Below, one piece after another: positions 24,394 through 34,894 of a stretch of 64,000 bases of DNA; position 1 is the first letter of the stretch; each line of letters starts with the position of its first letter. The translations under genes were made by a program, and so were the position numbers. Under the pieces are notes generated by a model. It was not told where the DNA came from and did not search any database. It saw only the letters and a program-made list of their open reading frames with translations. Origin of the DNA: Apium graveolens (Eukaryota > Streptophyta > Magnoliopsida > Apiales > Apiaceae); assembly GCF_009905375.1 (NCBI RefSeq), contig NC_133650.1:290732270-290796269 (forward strand). Reading direction: 5' to 3'.

Positions 24394-24899
24394 GGTTTTC
24401 TAAAAAATAATGAGAATTTACCAAAAATACTAATTTTTCTAAGTTTTTTTTTGCAAAAATACTATCTTTTCAAATTTATGGCAAATATACTATCTTAATT
24501 GCAAATATACTATTTTAATTATTTAATAATTATACTATCCTGACTGTGTGCTGACTGTGTGCTGACTGTATTTATACTGACCGTGCGCTGACTATACCAA
24601 TGATGACGTGGCACCTGACGCGGCAGCTGACGTGGCAGCTGATGTGACAGCTAACGTGGCAAGTGGGTCCCACCCAATGTCGACATAGCAGCTGACGTGG
24701 CAATTGGGTCCCACCCAATGCTGATGTGACAGCTGACTGGGCAGGCTATGTGGCTGCTGATGTGGCAGTGGCCCCACAGGGGCAGCAACCAAAAGCAACC
24801 TTAAAAACAACCTTAAAAAGTATTTTTGCAAATTTTTTAAAAAAGTGAAAGTAGTTTTGTAAAAATGTTTTTAGTCTTGGGTATTTTTTAAAAAAACCC
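24394..24899. mobile_element. MULE-like small inverted-repeat element with GC-rich core
   Basis: Left end GGTTTTCTAAAAAATA and right end TATTTTTTAAAAAAACCC are near-inverse. Both arms carry TTTTGCAAAAATACT-like sequence. The core (about 24540-24780) is GC-rich and repetitive. A clear target duplication was not found. It is nested in the larger inverted repeat. Confidence 0.5.
24541..24780 (+). repeat. GCTGACTGTGT and GCTGACGTGGCA repeats
   Basis: First GCTGACTGTGT occurs in tandem (24544-24570). Then variants of GCTGA(C/T)GTGGCA recur about ten times, with GTGGGTCCCACCCAATG twice (24663 and 24707). The minus strand is open over part of it (79 codons, Ala/Pro/His-rich), which I treat as a consequence of base composition. 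Confidence 0.8.
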
Positions 24900-25040
24900 A
24901 AAAATAATTGGGGATATATAAATACACATCATATTATGTATGTATATAAATGTTCAAACTTGTATTTACGTTTTTACCCTTAATATACAAACGTCTCTCT
25001 AACCCAATTGTCGAAACACTATCGGGTGTTTAAAATATTA

Positions 25041-25246
25041 CTCCCTCCGTCCCACTGGATTGTTTACGTTACTTTTCGGCACGCTTTTCAATGCTCGTTT
25101 AAAGTATACTTCCATAATAAAAAAATTTAATGTTTAAACTTTTATTCAAAAAAAAATTTAAGAAAAAATATTATGAAACTATACCTTATTGAAATCTCGA
25201 AATACGTGCAAACAGTGTACGTAAACTATCCGCGGGACGGAGGGAG
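25041..25246 (+). mobile_element. Stowaway-type MITE
   Basis: 206 bp bounded by CTCCCTCCGTCCC and GGGACGGAGGGAG, with TA on both sides as expected for Tc1/mariner-derived Stowaway elements. Degenerate relatives are at 27060-27196 and 27353-27561, sharing CGGCACGCTTTTCAATGC-like sequence. Confidence 0.93.
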
Positions 25247-25479
25247 TATTGTTCAGCCACTCCCTTGCTAGTTTTCATAATTAGGCTATTTTTGTGCAAA
25301 AAAAGATTAATTGGTCCTAATTTAGTAAAATTAATTCTTTTTTTATTCAATTTAAAATACTCATAAAAAGTTAAATGAATTTATATTTTGGGACTAAAAA
25401 AGTGATATATTGTTGTCTCGCTAATCGATCTTGACCTGGATGGGAGGGCGTCAGAGGCAAATCCGGACCGGGACTCTAA

Positions 25480-25815
25480 GAGCAGGTCTAATGCGGAGGA
25501 CCAAGTCACCTGACACATTCTTACCACATAATTAATAATTGGACTTCACAGGCAGATGGGTGATCTCGTCCAACCCACAACCCAACTCCTAACTTTTTTA
25601 TGGACCCCACGTGATTAATCTTATGTAATTTTTAATTAGCAAAGTTCACATATATGCAACAGGATATAATAAAATAAGAAAATAATAGGCAGTTGGTCAG
25701 ACCCGGAAAATTGGACCTGTCCAGTTTTTATTATTCTCGTCCAGTGCATGTGGCCTGACCAGTTTCTTTTCTCTTTTTGTCACATGAGGAGTTGGCTTTC
25801 CCATTGGAGCTGCTC
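25480..25815 (+). mobile_element. PIF/Harbinger (Tourist-like) MITE
   Basis: Ends GAGCAGGTCTAATG and CATTGGAGCTGCTC are inverted repeats with two mismatches. Flanking TAA on the left and TAG on the right fit a decayed 3-bp target duplication. 336 bp, no ORF. Confidence 0.65.
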
Positions 25816-27059
25816 TAGACTCGAAGGGGAAATACGAATGTTTGAAAGATTTATTTAAACAGTAACACTGTAGCAAACTGAAATTGTCAGAGTGAAATCG
25901 CAGTCACAGATTATTTTATATGTATTGTATACAATCAGAATTGGTTCAGAAAAATAATATCTTGACGAATAGCGATATGGAAGAGACCGTGTGAGGACTC
26001 CTGCATCCAGCCAAAGAATATCCAAGAAGCTTGGAGAGCGTTGTGGATAACAGGGCAAGGGTGAGTTGAGACTTCCGGTGACCAGAAAGCTATTGTAAGA
26101 GGTAAAAATTCTGATTCAAATCTGATTGTATGTGATAACATTATAAAATAATGTTTTCTAAGATTATGATGTATAATTAGTATGAGGAAATAGAGATGAT
26201 TTCATTTAAAATAATGAATTTGTTTTTGTCTATTGCTGATTACATGCAAAAAATAACCATATTAATTAATATGAAACCTACCCTCGCCTTCCCTCTTTAG
26301 GGTTGTGTAGATCTTTAAACATATATAAATAAAAATGAAACGGAAAGAAATTGGTTTAAACACCCATCTTTAAACATATATAAACACCCAGAAATTGGTA
26401 TTCATGAATTGTGAGTCTGTGACTTGTGAGGGACACGGTTCCCAAGACTTGTCTATCTATCACTCTTATCTCTGAAACGATCAACTCTAAGCCAGCTTTG
26501 TTCTGCCTCTCCGCATGCATAGCGCACGGACATGTCAATATGGGCATGCCATTACGTCAATTACTTAGATATGTTTTTCATGATTTGATATGTTTTTTTA
26601 CTATTTTTTTTTTATTTTTTTAATAATTATTTTAATATTAGAAATATCCAGAAATAACAAATATAATTTTAAAATATTTACATATATTTTTATATTTCAA
26701 AAAGTTATTAACGTAAATGAGTATTATGGTGGTATTTGGTTGTTAGTGTCAACTAACTTTAATTTTATATTAAATACACTGTATATTAGTATAATAATTA
26801 TTTATAAATTTTATTATATTTAATTGATAAATTACATGTCATTTGTACATGCTTTCATGCCTATAGACATGCATTTGGGGAGTCTCGTGACAGATATCAT
26901 AATCCGCGTGTGTCAGTCAATTTAGTCAAGAAACTATACTGGGTATCGGGGCCATATCCAATATTCCATATAACCTATTAAATTTTATATATTATTTTTA
27001 ACATATTTTTAATATATTTTTAAAAATATATTTTATATTATTTTTTTTTTAATTTTTTT
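25816..27059. other. AT-rich intergenic DNA, nothing identified
   Basis: No supported gene. A G/C-richer patch at 25980-26080 ending in AGGGTGAGT looks a little like an exon end but gives no recognisable protein. 26580-26830 and 26980-27060 are very AT-rich. Short ORFs here are low-complexity Phe/Ile/Tyr runs. Confidence 0.6.
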
Positions 27060-27196
27060 TCTCAACAAAAGTTTCATATTTAAATTTTTATTCAAAAAAC
27101 AAAAAAATAAAAATAATGTTATGAAACTATATTTTTTAAAAATTTTAAAATACGTATAAATAGTAAATGTATATAATTTATCGGGACGGAAGAAAT
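27060..27196 (+). mobile_element. Truncated Stowaway MITE relative
   Basis: Matches the right half of the MITE at 25041 (ATGAAACTATA, AAATACGT, then ATCGGGACGGAAGAAA). The left end is lost. Confidence 0.6.
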
Positions 27197-27352
27197 ATAT
27201 AAGTAGCGGTTCCAACTGATCGTGATGAAATTAACCAAAATTGAAGTAAAAATTGGATTTACAGTATACTAATTTTTTTTTTAAATCAAATTTTAATTGC
27301 ACTGAAAATAAATATTAGTACAGGGCATATAACTCATGCTCTAAATGATTTA

Positions 27353-27561
27353 CTCCCTCTGCTCCATTAAATTATATATATTACTTTTTGGCACGCTTTT
27401 CAATGCTTATTTAAAATATAGTTTTATAATATTTTTTAATTTTTTTTCTGAATAAAAGTTTTATTCATAAAAAAATTATAAAAAATAATATAAAACTATA
27501 TTTTATAAAATAATCGAAATATGTGCAAATAGTGCATATATAGAATCCGTGGGAATGTAAT
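27353..27561 (+). mobile_element. Degenerate Stowaway MITE
   Basis: Begins CTCCCTCTGCTCC and contains GGCACGCTTTTCAATGCT, as at 25041. The right end (CCGTGGGAATG) is eroded. Confidence 0.7.
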
Positions 27562-28337
27562 TAATATTTAGCAAAAAAAACTAATGCTCTAAATGCACAT
27601 GGCCTGTTTTTCATTTAATAGGGATTTACTTATGCATCTACTGCTATACTGCTGTACAAGTCTTCATTTACATAGCCTGTTCTCATTCATTGCCACCGTA
27701 TCTTTTTACTCCAAATAATGCGAGTCATCCATTCGCGGTTGGTTCTAGAAATTTTCAAATAAATAACTTACTTCAATAATTTAAAATGAATAAAGAACTT
27801 ATAAATAATATATAAATAAATTCTTATAAGTTAAATACGTGTTTGATTAATTGTCGGAATTTTATTTACTTAAATAAATTAAAATAAATAAATTTTAAAT
27901 ACAATTATTTTAATTCGTAAATTTTAACTTAGAAAGACATGTAAAGACATAAATTTTAAAATAAAAGTTAATAAAAAATAGAAAAATAAAAATATGTTGT
28001 GAAAAAATACATTACTGTTAACATTCAACTTATCAATTTATAAGTTATAAATTTATAAGCTGGATCGATAAACATTCGTCAATAAATACTTACTATCTTA
28101 TGAGTGAATAAAATATTTTATTTTGTGCGGCCAAACAGGTCCTTATAAAAATACAACTCATCTAAGACCCGTATAACTTACGTGCATTCTAATAATGAGC
28201 CACCAACTTAAAGTCCAAAGTTGATAGTGTGAGGTCCATAGTGTGGTCCCAACAAAGCCTAAATATCCGACGTGGACTGAAATACGTATCGCCGAAAGCA
28301 TCGAATCTATTTCTCCCTCTATTATTTTGTTTACTTG
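27562..28337. other. AT-rich intergenic DNA with MITE-like end
   Basis: No gene seen. The part ending GCGGCCAAACAGGTCC near 28140 resembles the terminus of common plant MITEs, but I could not find a clean partner. The last 130 bp before the LTR look like host flank. Confidence 0.5.
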
Positions 28338-29314
28338 TGTTAATTCAAGTGTTTATGATGATAAGAGTTCTTAGCAATAGAATGAAGACATCAGATTGGA
28401 ATCATCCGAGATCTCAACAATGTTTATCAGAATGCAGTTTGTTCAATCTTCCTGGAAGTCTATCCCGCATGTTTAGTATTAGGTTGTTAGGGTTTGTGTA
28501 AATCTTGTTTATCTGGATAAATCTTATCTCAAACAAACCCACCACCTTATCTTATAAATCAAGTTTAAATCTCTCAAACCTTATCTTTACTTGATTTATC
28601 TTTTTCAAACAACTAACAAACTAGTTTCTCAAGTATTCATTCAAATATTTTCAAACAAACTTATATTCAAATCTTATCTATTTTATCCTTTGTTTGAAAA
28701 TAAATCTGTTAGAACTTTGCTTATAAATACAACTCTTCATTTCAGATTTGTAGGTAACACTTTCACGAGAATCTTTCATCATCTGAAATCATTTTCTTGT
28801 TTCATACCCGAGATATTCATATCCAGAAAAACAAGAAACTTAGTTTGAGTTGTAAAATTTCATATTACATTCTTGTAACTGAATCGTGTATTATATCACT
28901 TGTCCCGGGTTGTGGGAGGTTGATTACAACAGGAAGGCCAAGTAGCTTTGTGCTAGGTAGCTGTGTGCTAGGGAAATGGTTCTTTCAAGTGGGCCAAGTT
29001 TGTTATCAAGGAAAGTTTGTAAGTACTTTGTTTTAAGTGGATATAATACATTCTCTATGCTAGTTGGCATGGGGGCTTGGATATAGGCCATAGACTAGGT
29101 GTAGGGGCCGAACCAAGTGAAAACTCTTGGTGTTCTGCATTATTTAATTTCTTTATTACTGTATTTATATTACAGTAATTTACTTTCTGCAGTTAAAAGA
29201 GACTGTCCCATACCCTGTCTCATTTGTAAAGGGACTGTCTCATTTGCATAAGAGACTGTCCCATTTGCCTTGACAGTTAGAATATTATTTTATCTATCGA
29301 GCCATCGAATTTCA
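28338..29314 (+). mobile_element. 5' LTR of the 28338 element
   Basis: Starts TGTTAATTCAAG and ends CGAATTTCA. TATA box TATAAATA at 28722-28729. The motif GACTGTC(C/T)CAT(T/A) is repeated at 29201-29270, near the end of the LTR. Confidence 0.95.
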
Positions 29315-29316
29315 TT

Positions 29317-29334
29317 TGGTATCAGAGCAGGTGC
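29317..29334 (+). other. Primer binding site
   Basis: TGGTATCAGAGCAGGTGC lies two bases after the 5' LTR and is a perfect match to the plant initiator tRNA-Met primer site. Confidence 0.93.
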
Positions 29335-29373
29335 ATTTAATTCTCTTTTTAGTGTTTATTTTGCTAGCGATCC

Positions 29374-29765
29374 GTGGCTCAACCAGATAGGTATTCAAAC
29401 AATTATCCACCACTGCTTCATGGTGCTGAAAACTACAATGACTGGAAGTTTCGGATGAAAATTTTTCTCCAGCGTGATGCATTTGAATGAGATGCTGTAG
29501 AAAATGGTTTCACAATTCCTATGAAAGAAGGGAAGCCAAAATCTCTCAAGGATCTCTCTCCCGAAGAAGTGAATGCAATGAATTCCAATGCTAAAGCTAT
29601 AAACTCACTTCTCAATGGCATGGTAGCTACATAATTAAGAAAAGTTTCAGCATGTACTACTGCCAAGCAGATTTGGGATACGATCAAAGTCAGTCACGAA
29701 GGCACGTCTAAGGTACGTGAAGTAAAATTAAGTATGTTAATGAGTGACTATGAATCATTGTCCTA
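29374..29765 (+). pseudogene. gag: copia gag N-terminal fragment
   Basis: Reads NYDWKFRMKIFLQ, then VENGFTIP and NGMVAT, as in copia capsid proteins of the UBN2/Sirevirus type. The usual start is GTG here. Stops are at 29488-29490 and 29632-29634. The frame ends at 29763-29765, where it meets the deletion junction with the next ORF. Confidence 0.78.
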
Positions 29766-30679
29766 AACATGAATCCATGCATCTTCCATACCCTGCTTTG
29801 TTAACAAAGATTTTTCAGTATTTTCGTGTTCCTTTTGAGTCTGCTAAATCAGAAAGATTGAATGTTGTTTTTGACTTGTCTGTTTTAACTGCGAATGGTC
29901 TCGTAGTTTCTGAATCAAATGATTTGTTCTTTGATGATGCCCACCGTTCTGTTGGTGGTTTGCCCAAATCCCCCCATTATGCGTCAGACCCAAATGATCA
30001 AAACACCAATACTGTCCTAAATTCGTTGTTTGCTAAGTTAGAAGAGAATTCTGCTGCTTTAGCTTCAATTAATCAGCATTTTGCTTCTGTCAAAACTCTA
30101 GGATCACTAACTTCTGAAGTTAGTATTTTAAATGCTTCTTTTGAGATGTTTAGGAAGTATGTTTGTTCGTTTTTGGATGATATCAATGCCAAACTTTCTG
30201 TATTGCATACTTCTGATGTCAAGTTGTCTAAGACCATATATTTTGAGTTTGGGACTCTGCAAGAAGGGATGGTTTCCTCTGCTAAGGCATGGGAAAAGGA
30301 GTTTGTTAAGTTGTTTTTTAAGCTTGGATCAGAGACTAAATTTCTATCTCAGCAGTTGTCAGCCATGCAAGACAAGAGCAAGATGTATTGGCACAAGAAA
30401 CGAGACTGGATTGGAGATTGTACTTTAGAAGAAATCACTGCTCCTCTGCCACTCCCTGCCATTCCTCCACCTTCAGTTTTTGGTATGACCAGAGAAGAAT
30501 ACAAGGCAAAGATTTTTGACTGGCTTCGTGAAAGGGACGGAAAGGCACCAGCTCAGGAAGCTTTTGACAAGTTATTTTCAGAGTATGGCTCGGCTCCAGT
30601 GTTTCCTTCATCCCAGAACAAGGCTTCTGGTTCAGGCAAGGGCAAAGCGCCAGTTAATGTTGATGACGATTCTGATTAG
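29744..30679 (+). CDS. Env-like C-terminal ORF, 311 codons, intact
   Basis: An uninterrupted ORF in a different frame from gag. Codons 15-33 (LPYPALLTKIFQYFRV) resemble the end of the conserved domain in the Athila env-like ORF (IPYASTVTKLCRAVGV). Then come a long helical, coiled-coil-like stretch (about 90-215), a Pro-rich linker (APLPLPAIPPP, near 235) and a Ser/Gly/Lys tail ending DDDSD. The true N-terminus was removed by the internal deletion, so the ATG at 29744 may be fortuitous. No function can be given; alternatively it is a young relic that has not yet gathered stops. Confidence 0.6.
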   Translation: MTMNHCPKHESMHLPYPALLTKIFQYFRVPFESAKSERLNVVFDLSVLTANGLVVSESNDLFFDDAHRSVGGLPKSPHYASDPNDQNTNTVLNSLFAKLEENSAALASINQHFASVKTLGSLTSEVSILNASFEMFRKYVCSFLDDINAKLSVLHTSDVKLSKTIYFEFGTLQEGMVSSAKAWEKEFVKLFFKLGSETKFLSQQLSAMQDKSKMYWHKKRDWIGDCTLEEITAPLPLPAIPPPSVFGMTREEYKAKIFDWLRERDGKAPAQEAFDKLFSEYGSAPVFPSSQNKASGSGKGKAPVNVDDDSD

Positions 30680-31139
30680 AGACCCTTTTATGATGAAGGG
30701 GGAGAAATTTATGAATTTTATGTGTTTTAAGACGATGTTTCTTTTGGGTGTTTCTTTTGGGTTTTTAAGACTATGTTTTGTTGGTGTGTTGGTTTTGTTG
30801 GTTTTTGAACTTTGATGTGCTTTATGTGTTTAATCCATATTCTGGATTATTGGATTGTTTGAAGTTTGTGCTTTATATGATTAGATAACATTTGCAACTG
30901 GACATCCTGGTTTATGGATGGGTTGTTATGTTTTAAGTATTTAATGATTGAGACTGTCTCTTTTATGCATATTGATCTCGTGTCTCATTCAGTCTTTAGT
31001 TGTCTCATTCTCATATTGATTGCATGTATTATAAACTGCAATATATTCTGTTGGTTCTAACTTTGTTTTACAGGCCTTTAGTGTTTTTGATAGGGGGAGC
31101 ATTTATGCTTTCTTTGTCATCATCATAAAAGGGGGAGAA
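30680..31139 (+). other. 3' non-coding region with two polypurine tracts
   Basis: AAGGGGGAGAA at 30696-30706 just after the ORF, and AAAAGGGGGAGAA at 31127-31139 abutting the 3' LTR. Between them lie T/G-rich sequence and copies of the LTR motif (GACTGTCTC, TGTCTCATTC) at 30951-31013. Confidence 0.8.
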
Positions 31140-32116
31140 TGTTAATTCAAGTGTTTATGATGATAAGAGTTCTTAGCAACAGAATGAAGACATCAGATTG
31201 GAATCATCCGAGATCTCAGCAATGTTTATCAGAATGCAGTTTGTTCAATCTTCCTGGAAGTCTATCCCGCAGGTTTAGTATTAGGTTGTTAGGGTTTGTG
31301 TAAATCTTGTTTATCTGGATAAACCTTATCTCAACCAAACCCACCACCTTATCTTATAAATCAAGTTTAAATCTCTCAAGCCTTATCTTTACTTGATTTA
31401 TCTTTTTCAAACAACTAACAGACTAGCTTCTCAAGTATTCATTCAAATATTTTCAAACAAACTTATATTCAAATCTTATCTATCTTATCCTTTGTTTGAA
31501 AATAAATCTGTTAGAACTTTGCTTATAAATACAACTCTTCATTTCAGATTTGTAGCTAACACTTTCACGAGAATCTTTCATCATCTGAAATCATTTTCTT
31601 GTTTCATACCCGAGATATTCATATCCAGAAAAACAAGAAACTTAGTTTGAGGTGTAAAATTTCATATTACATTTTTGTAACTGAATCGTGTATTATATCA
31701 CTTGTCCCGGGTTGTGGGAGGTTGATTACAACAGGAAGGCCAAGTAGCTTTGTGCTAGGTAGCTGTGTGCTAGGGAAATGGTTCTTTCAAGTGGGCCAAG
31801 TTTGTAATCAAGGAAAGTTTGTAAGTACTTTGTTTTAAGTGGATATAATACATTCTCTATGCTAGTTGGCATGGGGACTTGGATATAGGCCATAGACTAG
31901 GTGTAGGGGCCGAACCAAGTGAAAACTCTTGGTGTTCTGCATTATTTAATATCTTTATTACTGCATTTATATTTCAATAATTTATTTTCTGCAGTTAAAA
32001 GAGACTGTCCCATGCCCTGTCTCATTTGTAAAGGGACTGTCCCATTTGCATAAGAGACTGTCCCATTTGCCTTAACAGTTAGAATATTATTTTATCTATC
32101 GAGCCATCGAATTTCA
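31140..32116 (+). mobile_element. 3' LTR of the 28338 element
   Basis: 977 bp, same length as the 5' LTR, followed directly by the ACTTG target duplication. Motif repeats lie at about 32003-32072. Confidence 0.95.
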
Positions 32117-32121
32117 ACTTG

Positions 32122-32675
32122 TACTTGACATATCTAAATTGACAATTATGGCGCGTCTTCGGTCCTTTTCTACCGGTAAATTTCTAATTATGTTTTTAAT
32201 AATGAGCCTGCTTCAGTCGAGTTGTCATTAACGGCTACTTTCTGCGCCCTTCTCAACTATCCCCATTAAATTTCTAGTTCGGCTTCTTGGGAACCTAAAC
32301 TCTTTTCATTTTTAAATTATTGTTATTCCTCTAATGGCTACATCGAACAGTATAATCATTTCCCTCGTTATGTCCTAAATATTGAGAGTGATTAGTGGAG
32401 ATTATCTTAATAATTTTTTTTCCCTTCGATTTTACTAATACGTGGCCGAGGACATCATTAATAAGTTCGATTTTACTTTTCGACAAAATCGTGCCGAGAT
32501 GTAAAGAAGTTGTTGATTTTATCTTTAGTAGGGTAAATATTTACATAGCAGCAACAAAGGTAAATAATTAGTAAAACATTCCAGAAAGAACACTGATTAA
32601 TGAAAGATGGATTGAAGTTGATGAATACACAAGAATGAATTCATCAATACACGGGATAGAAATAAGTGGGCATTT
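32122..32675. other. Flanking DNA and likely 3' UTR of the receptor kinase
   Basis: No ORF of note. The part next to the kinase stop on the minus strand would be its 3' UTR. I see no other feature. Confidence 0.5.
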
Positions 32676-34545
32676 TCAAAGAGGTGAAGTGGACGTTGGA
32701 TCAGCAGGTGATGGAATATCCGGTCCGATGCGACAGCCTTCAAGCATGAACACTACATCTGTCACTGATGGTCTTTCCAGGGGATCTGTAGTTGTGCAAA
32801 GCAAACCAACTTTCAGGCCTAGCATAAATTCTTCCCATTCTGATGATTCTGGATCAAGTTCAAGCAAACCAGGTTCCAAAAGTTCTGATATCTGGCCTCT
32901 TTGTAGCTGCTTTTTTACCCATTTCACAATGTCCTCATCTTCCGTAAACATCACTGCTTTCCTTCCAGTTAGTATTTCGAGTAACACAATCCCGAAACTG
33001 TAAACATCGGCTTCTTTGCTTGATTGGCCGCTTAGTGTTGCCTCGGGTGATACATAGCCTAATGTTCCGATTGGTGTGGAAGATGAGGAAGCTTCTGCAT
33101 TTGGCGCCAAAGCCAACTTTTCTAGCCCATAATCACAAAGATGCGCTTCAAAATCTGCATCAAACAGCACATTTTGTGGTTTGATATCTCCATGAACCAT
33201 TGAAGTTGAGTGCAGAAATGCTAGACCGCGTGCAATGCCAAGTGCAATCAAGTGGCGCATTGGCCAGTTAAGTACATGGCCATCTTGATGAGATGCCTCT
33301 TGAAGAAGAGTCGATAAGTTCCCATTAGGCATGTAATCATAAACAAGCAGACGAGTGTTTGGTGCTCCAATGTAATAACCACGTAGAACTGTTAAATTTC
33401 GATGTTTTACCTTCACTAAAAATTCAGCTTCTTTGCGAAAAGTGCCTTCATTAACAGATGTATCTGGTATGCGACGAATTGCAAGCACCATTCCATCAAG
33501 AAATGTGGCTTTATACACGAGTCCATACTGTCCTCTACTTAATACATTTTCCTCATCAAAATGTCTAGTTGCTTCAAGTGCTTCTGCATATGTTATTTTG
33601 GCATTGAACATTGTGAGCTTTGGACCTCCATTATGTCCACTTCCGCGGTCTCCCTCAGTTCCTGAGCTTCCACGTGTTGGGCTTTTCTTCTTCTCCCCGG
33701 TAAGCCCAGCTCTCAACTTCTTGCGCCATCGTACAAGACCAATAATATATCCGCAACAACAAAATGCAAGAATGGCAGCTCCCGCGGCAATAACAAGGAT
33801 TAACAATATCAACCTCTTTATTTTTTTTCTTCTTTCATTCTTGCACTCATTGTGCAACGGCTTGCCACATAATTTTCTGTTATTTTCAAACACGGAAGGA
33901 TCATTAAACATTGAAGCCAATCTCCACGGAATTTCACCCTCAAGATTACTACTAGACAAATTTAAGTATTTTAAGCTAAGAATGAGCAAAAGATCTGCTG
34001 GAATATCTCCAGTCAAATTGTTTGATGAAAGATTTAGCTCTGTAAGATTTAATAACCTTGACAATGAGTCTGGTATCTGACCAGATATAAGGTTTTCATC
34101 CAAACACAAAGAACTAAGCGACGAAAAACTAGAAATGTTTTCTGGGATCACGCCAGTTAACCTGTTTCGACCTAAATCAAGATCCCTTAAATGAGTTAAA
34201 TCAGAGATGTCATCTGGAATGTTGCCTGTTAAACTGTTTCCGCGTAGCTCTAGTACTTCAAGAGTGGAACTATTGCCCAGCTCAACGGGAATTAAGCCAC
34301 TGATATGATTGTTAGACAAGGATAGAACCTGTAATGAATGAAGAAAACCATACTCAGCGGGAATCTCTCCTGTAAATTCATTAGATGACAAATTCAAAAA
34401 CTGCAAACCCGACAAACTGCTAAAACCTTCAGGAACATCTCCGGATAAGAGGTTCTCCTGCAAAGTCACAACTTGTAAATTTAGCAACCCAAATAGCTCA
34501 ACTGGCAACTTCCCGGATAACTTCTGCTTAAATCAAGAGTTATAA
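32676..34545 (-). pseudogene. LRR receptor-like kinase, 5'-truncated (MUSTACHES/At4g36180 type)
   Basis: The 610-codon open part (34508-32676) holds about eight leucine-rich repeats (1-205), a Cys pair (214-222), a membrane helix (about 233-258) and a kinase domain (about 323-590). The stretch EASHQDGHVLNWPMRHLIAL is as I recall it in Arabidopsis At4g36180 and At1g75640, plasma-membrane receptor kinases of about 1,100 residues, so roughly half is missing. The P-loop GQYGLV is present, but the usual catalytic Lys is Arg345, HRD is HGD (439-441) and DFG is DYG (459-461). Kinase activity is therefore doubtful; part of this is family-wide. Just upstream TLDLS is in another frame, fitting a 4-nt deletion, and homology stops near 34545. 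The track start is a TTG codon, not a real start. Confidence 0.85.
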
Positions 34546-34550
34546 ATTAG

Positions 34551-34894
34551 GAAATATGTTATATTACTTGAATATATTAATTTTTTAAAAAGAGCGATTT
34601 AGGGCTTGTACATAAATTTCAGCGGGCGTATGGTATTTGTAAGCTAATAACTCTAATTTATTCACTTGCCTCCGTCTTTTCATAGTTAAAGATTTTTCAT
34701 ATATCATAAATTTTTATAAATTCTGAAATTAATTAATATTATAATTTAGATAAAATTTAATTTGAGCCGCTCTCCCATCAAATACAATACTTATTAGAAA
34801 TTGTCTGTTTTAAATATATAATCTTATATACTTCGAATATCATCGTCTAGTATAAAATCGAAAACCTAATTTCATATAAGTATAAATGTATTTT
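34551..34894. other. AT-rich sequence, nothing identified
   Basis: Lies between the broken kinase and the Sirevirus LTR. It includes CCTCCGTCTTTTCATAGTTAA, a weak Stowaway-end likeness near 34670, but no partner. The first half of the kinase gene is not here. Confidence 0.55.

Larger units (their letters stand above)
23440..25400. mobile_element. Long imperfect inverted-repeat element (unclassified)
   Basis: The stretch at about 23560-23690 and the reverse complement of about 24965-25330 align well. Shared landmarks are TTTTTGCACA(T/A)AAATAG, CAATTATG-like, AACTAG and AAACACCCGATAG. The right arm is interrupted by a MITE at 25041-25246. The edges are approximate. It could be a MULE or foldback-type element, or two copies of one dispersed repeat in opposite orientation. 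No transposase ORF is seen. Confidence 0.5.
28338..32116 (+). mobile_element. Complete, internally deleted Sirevirus-like copia element
   Basis: Two direct 977-bp LTRs (28338-29314 and 31140-32116), a primer site, a polypurine tract and a perfect 5-bp target duplication ACTTG (28333-28337 and 32117-32121) define a complete insertion of 3,779 bp. By eye the LTRs differ at about 25 positions (about 2.5%). The interior holds only a gag fragment and an env-like C-terminal ORF. Protease, integrase, RT and RNase H are gone, so it can move only with help from a relative. Confidence 0.95.

Noticed and set aside
24592..24831. Minus-strand 79-codon ORF
   Set aside because: Low-complexity Ala/Pro/His product of the GCTGACGTGGCA repeats.
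25415..25455. Similarity to the end of the chromovirus LTR at 18121-18160 (CGATCTTGACCT...GGAGG)
   Set aside because: Only about 40 bp match and the preceding sequence does not align, so I did not call a 3' LTR for the + strand chromovirus.
33433..34080. 215-codon + strand ORF
   Set aside because: Exactly antisense to the receptor kinase coding region; no domain.
34509..34530. Possible intron acceptor (TTTAAGCAG) at the kinase 5' edge
   Set aside because: Upstream residues TLDLS still match the family in another frame, so a small deletion explains the break better than an intron. It cannot be fully excluded.
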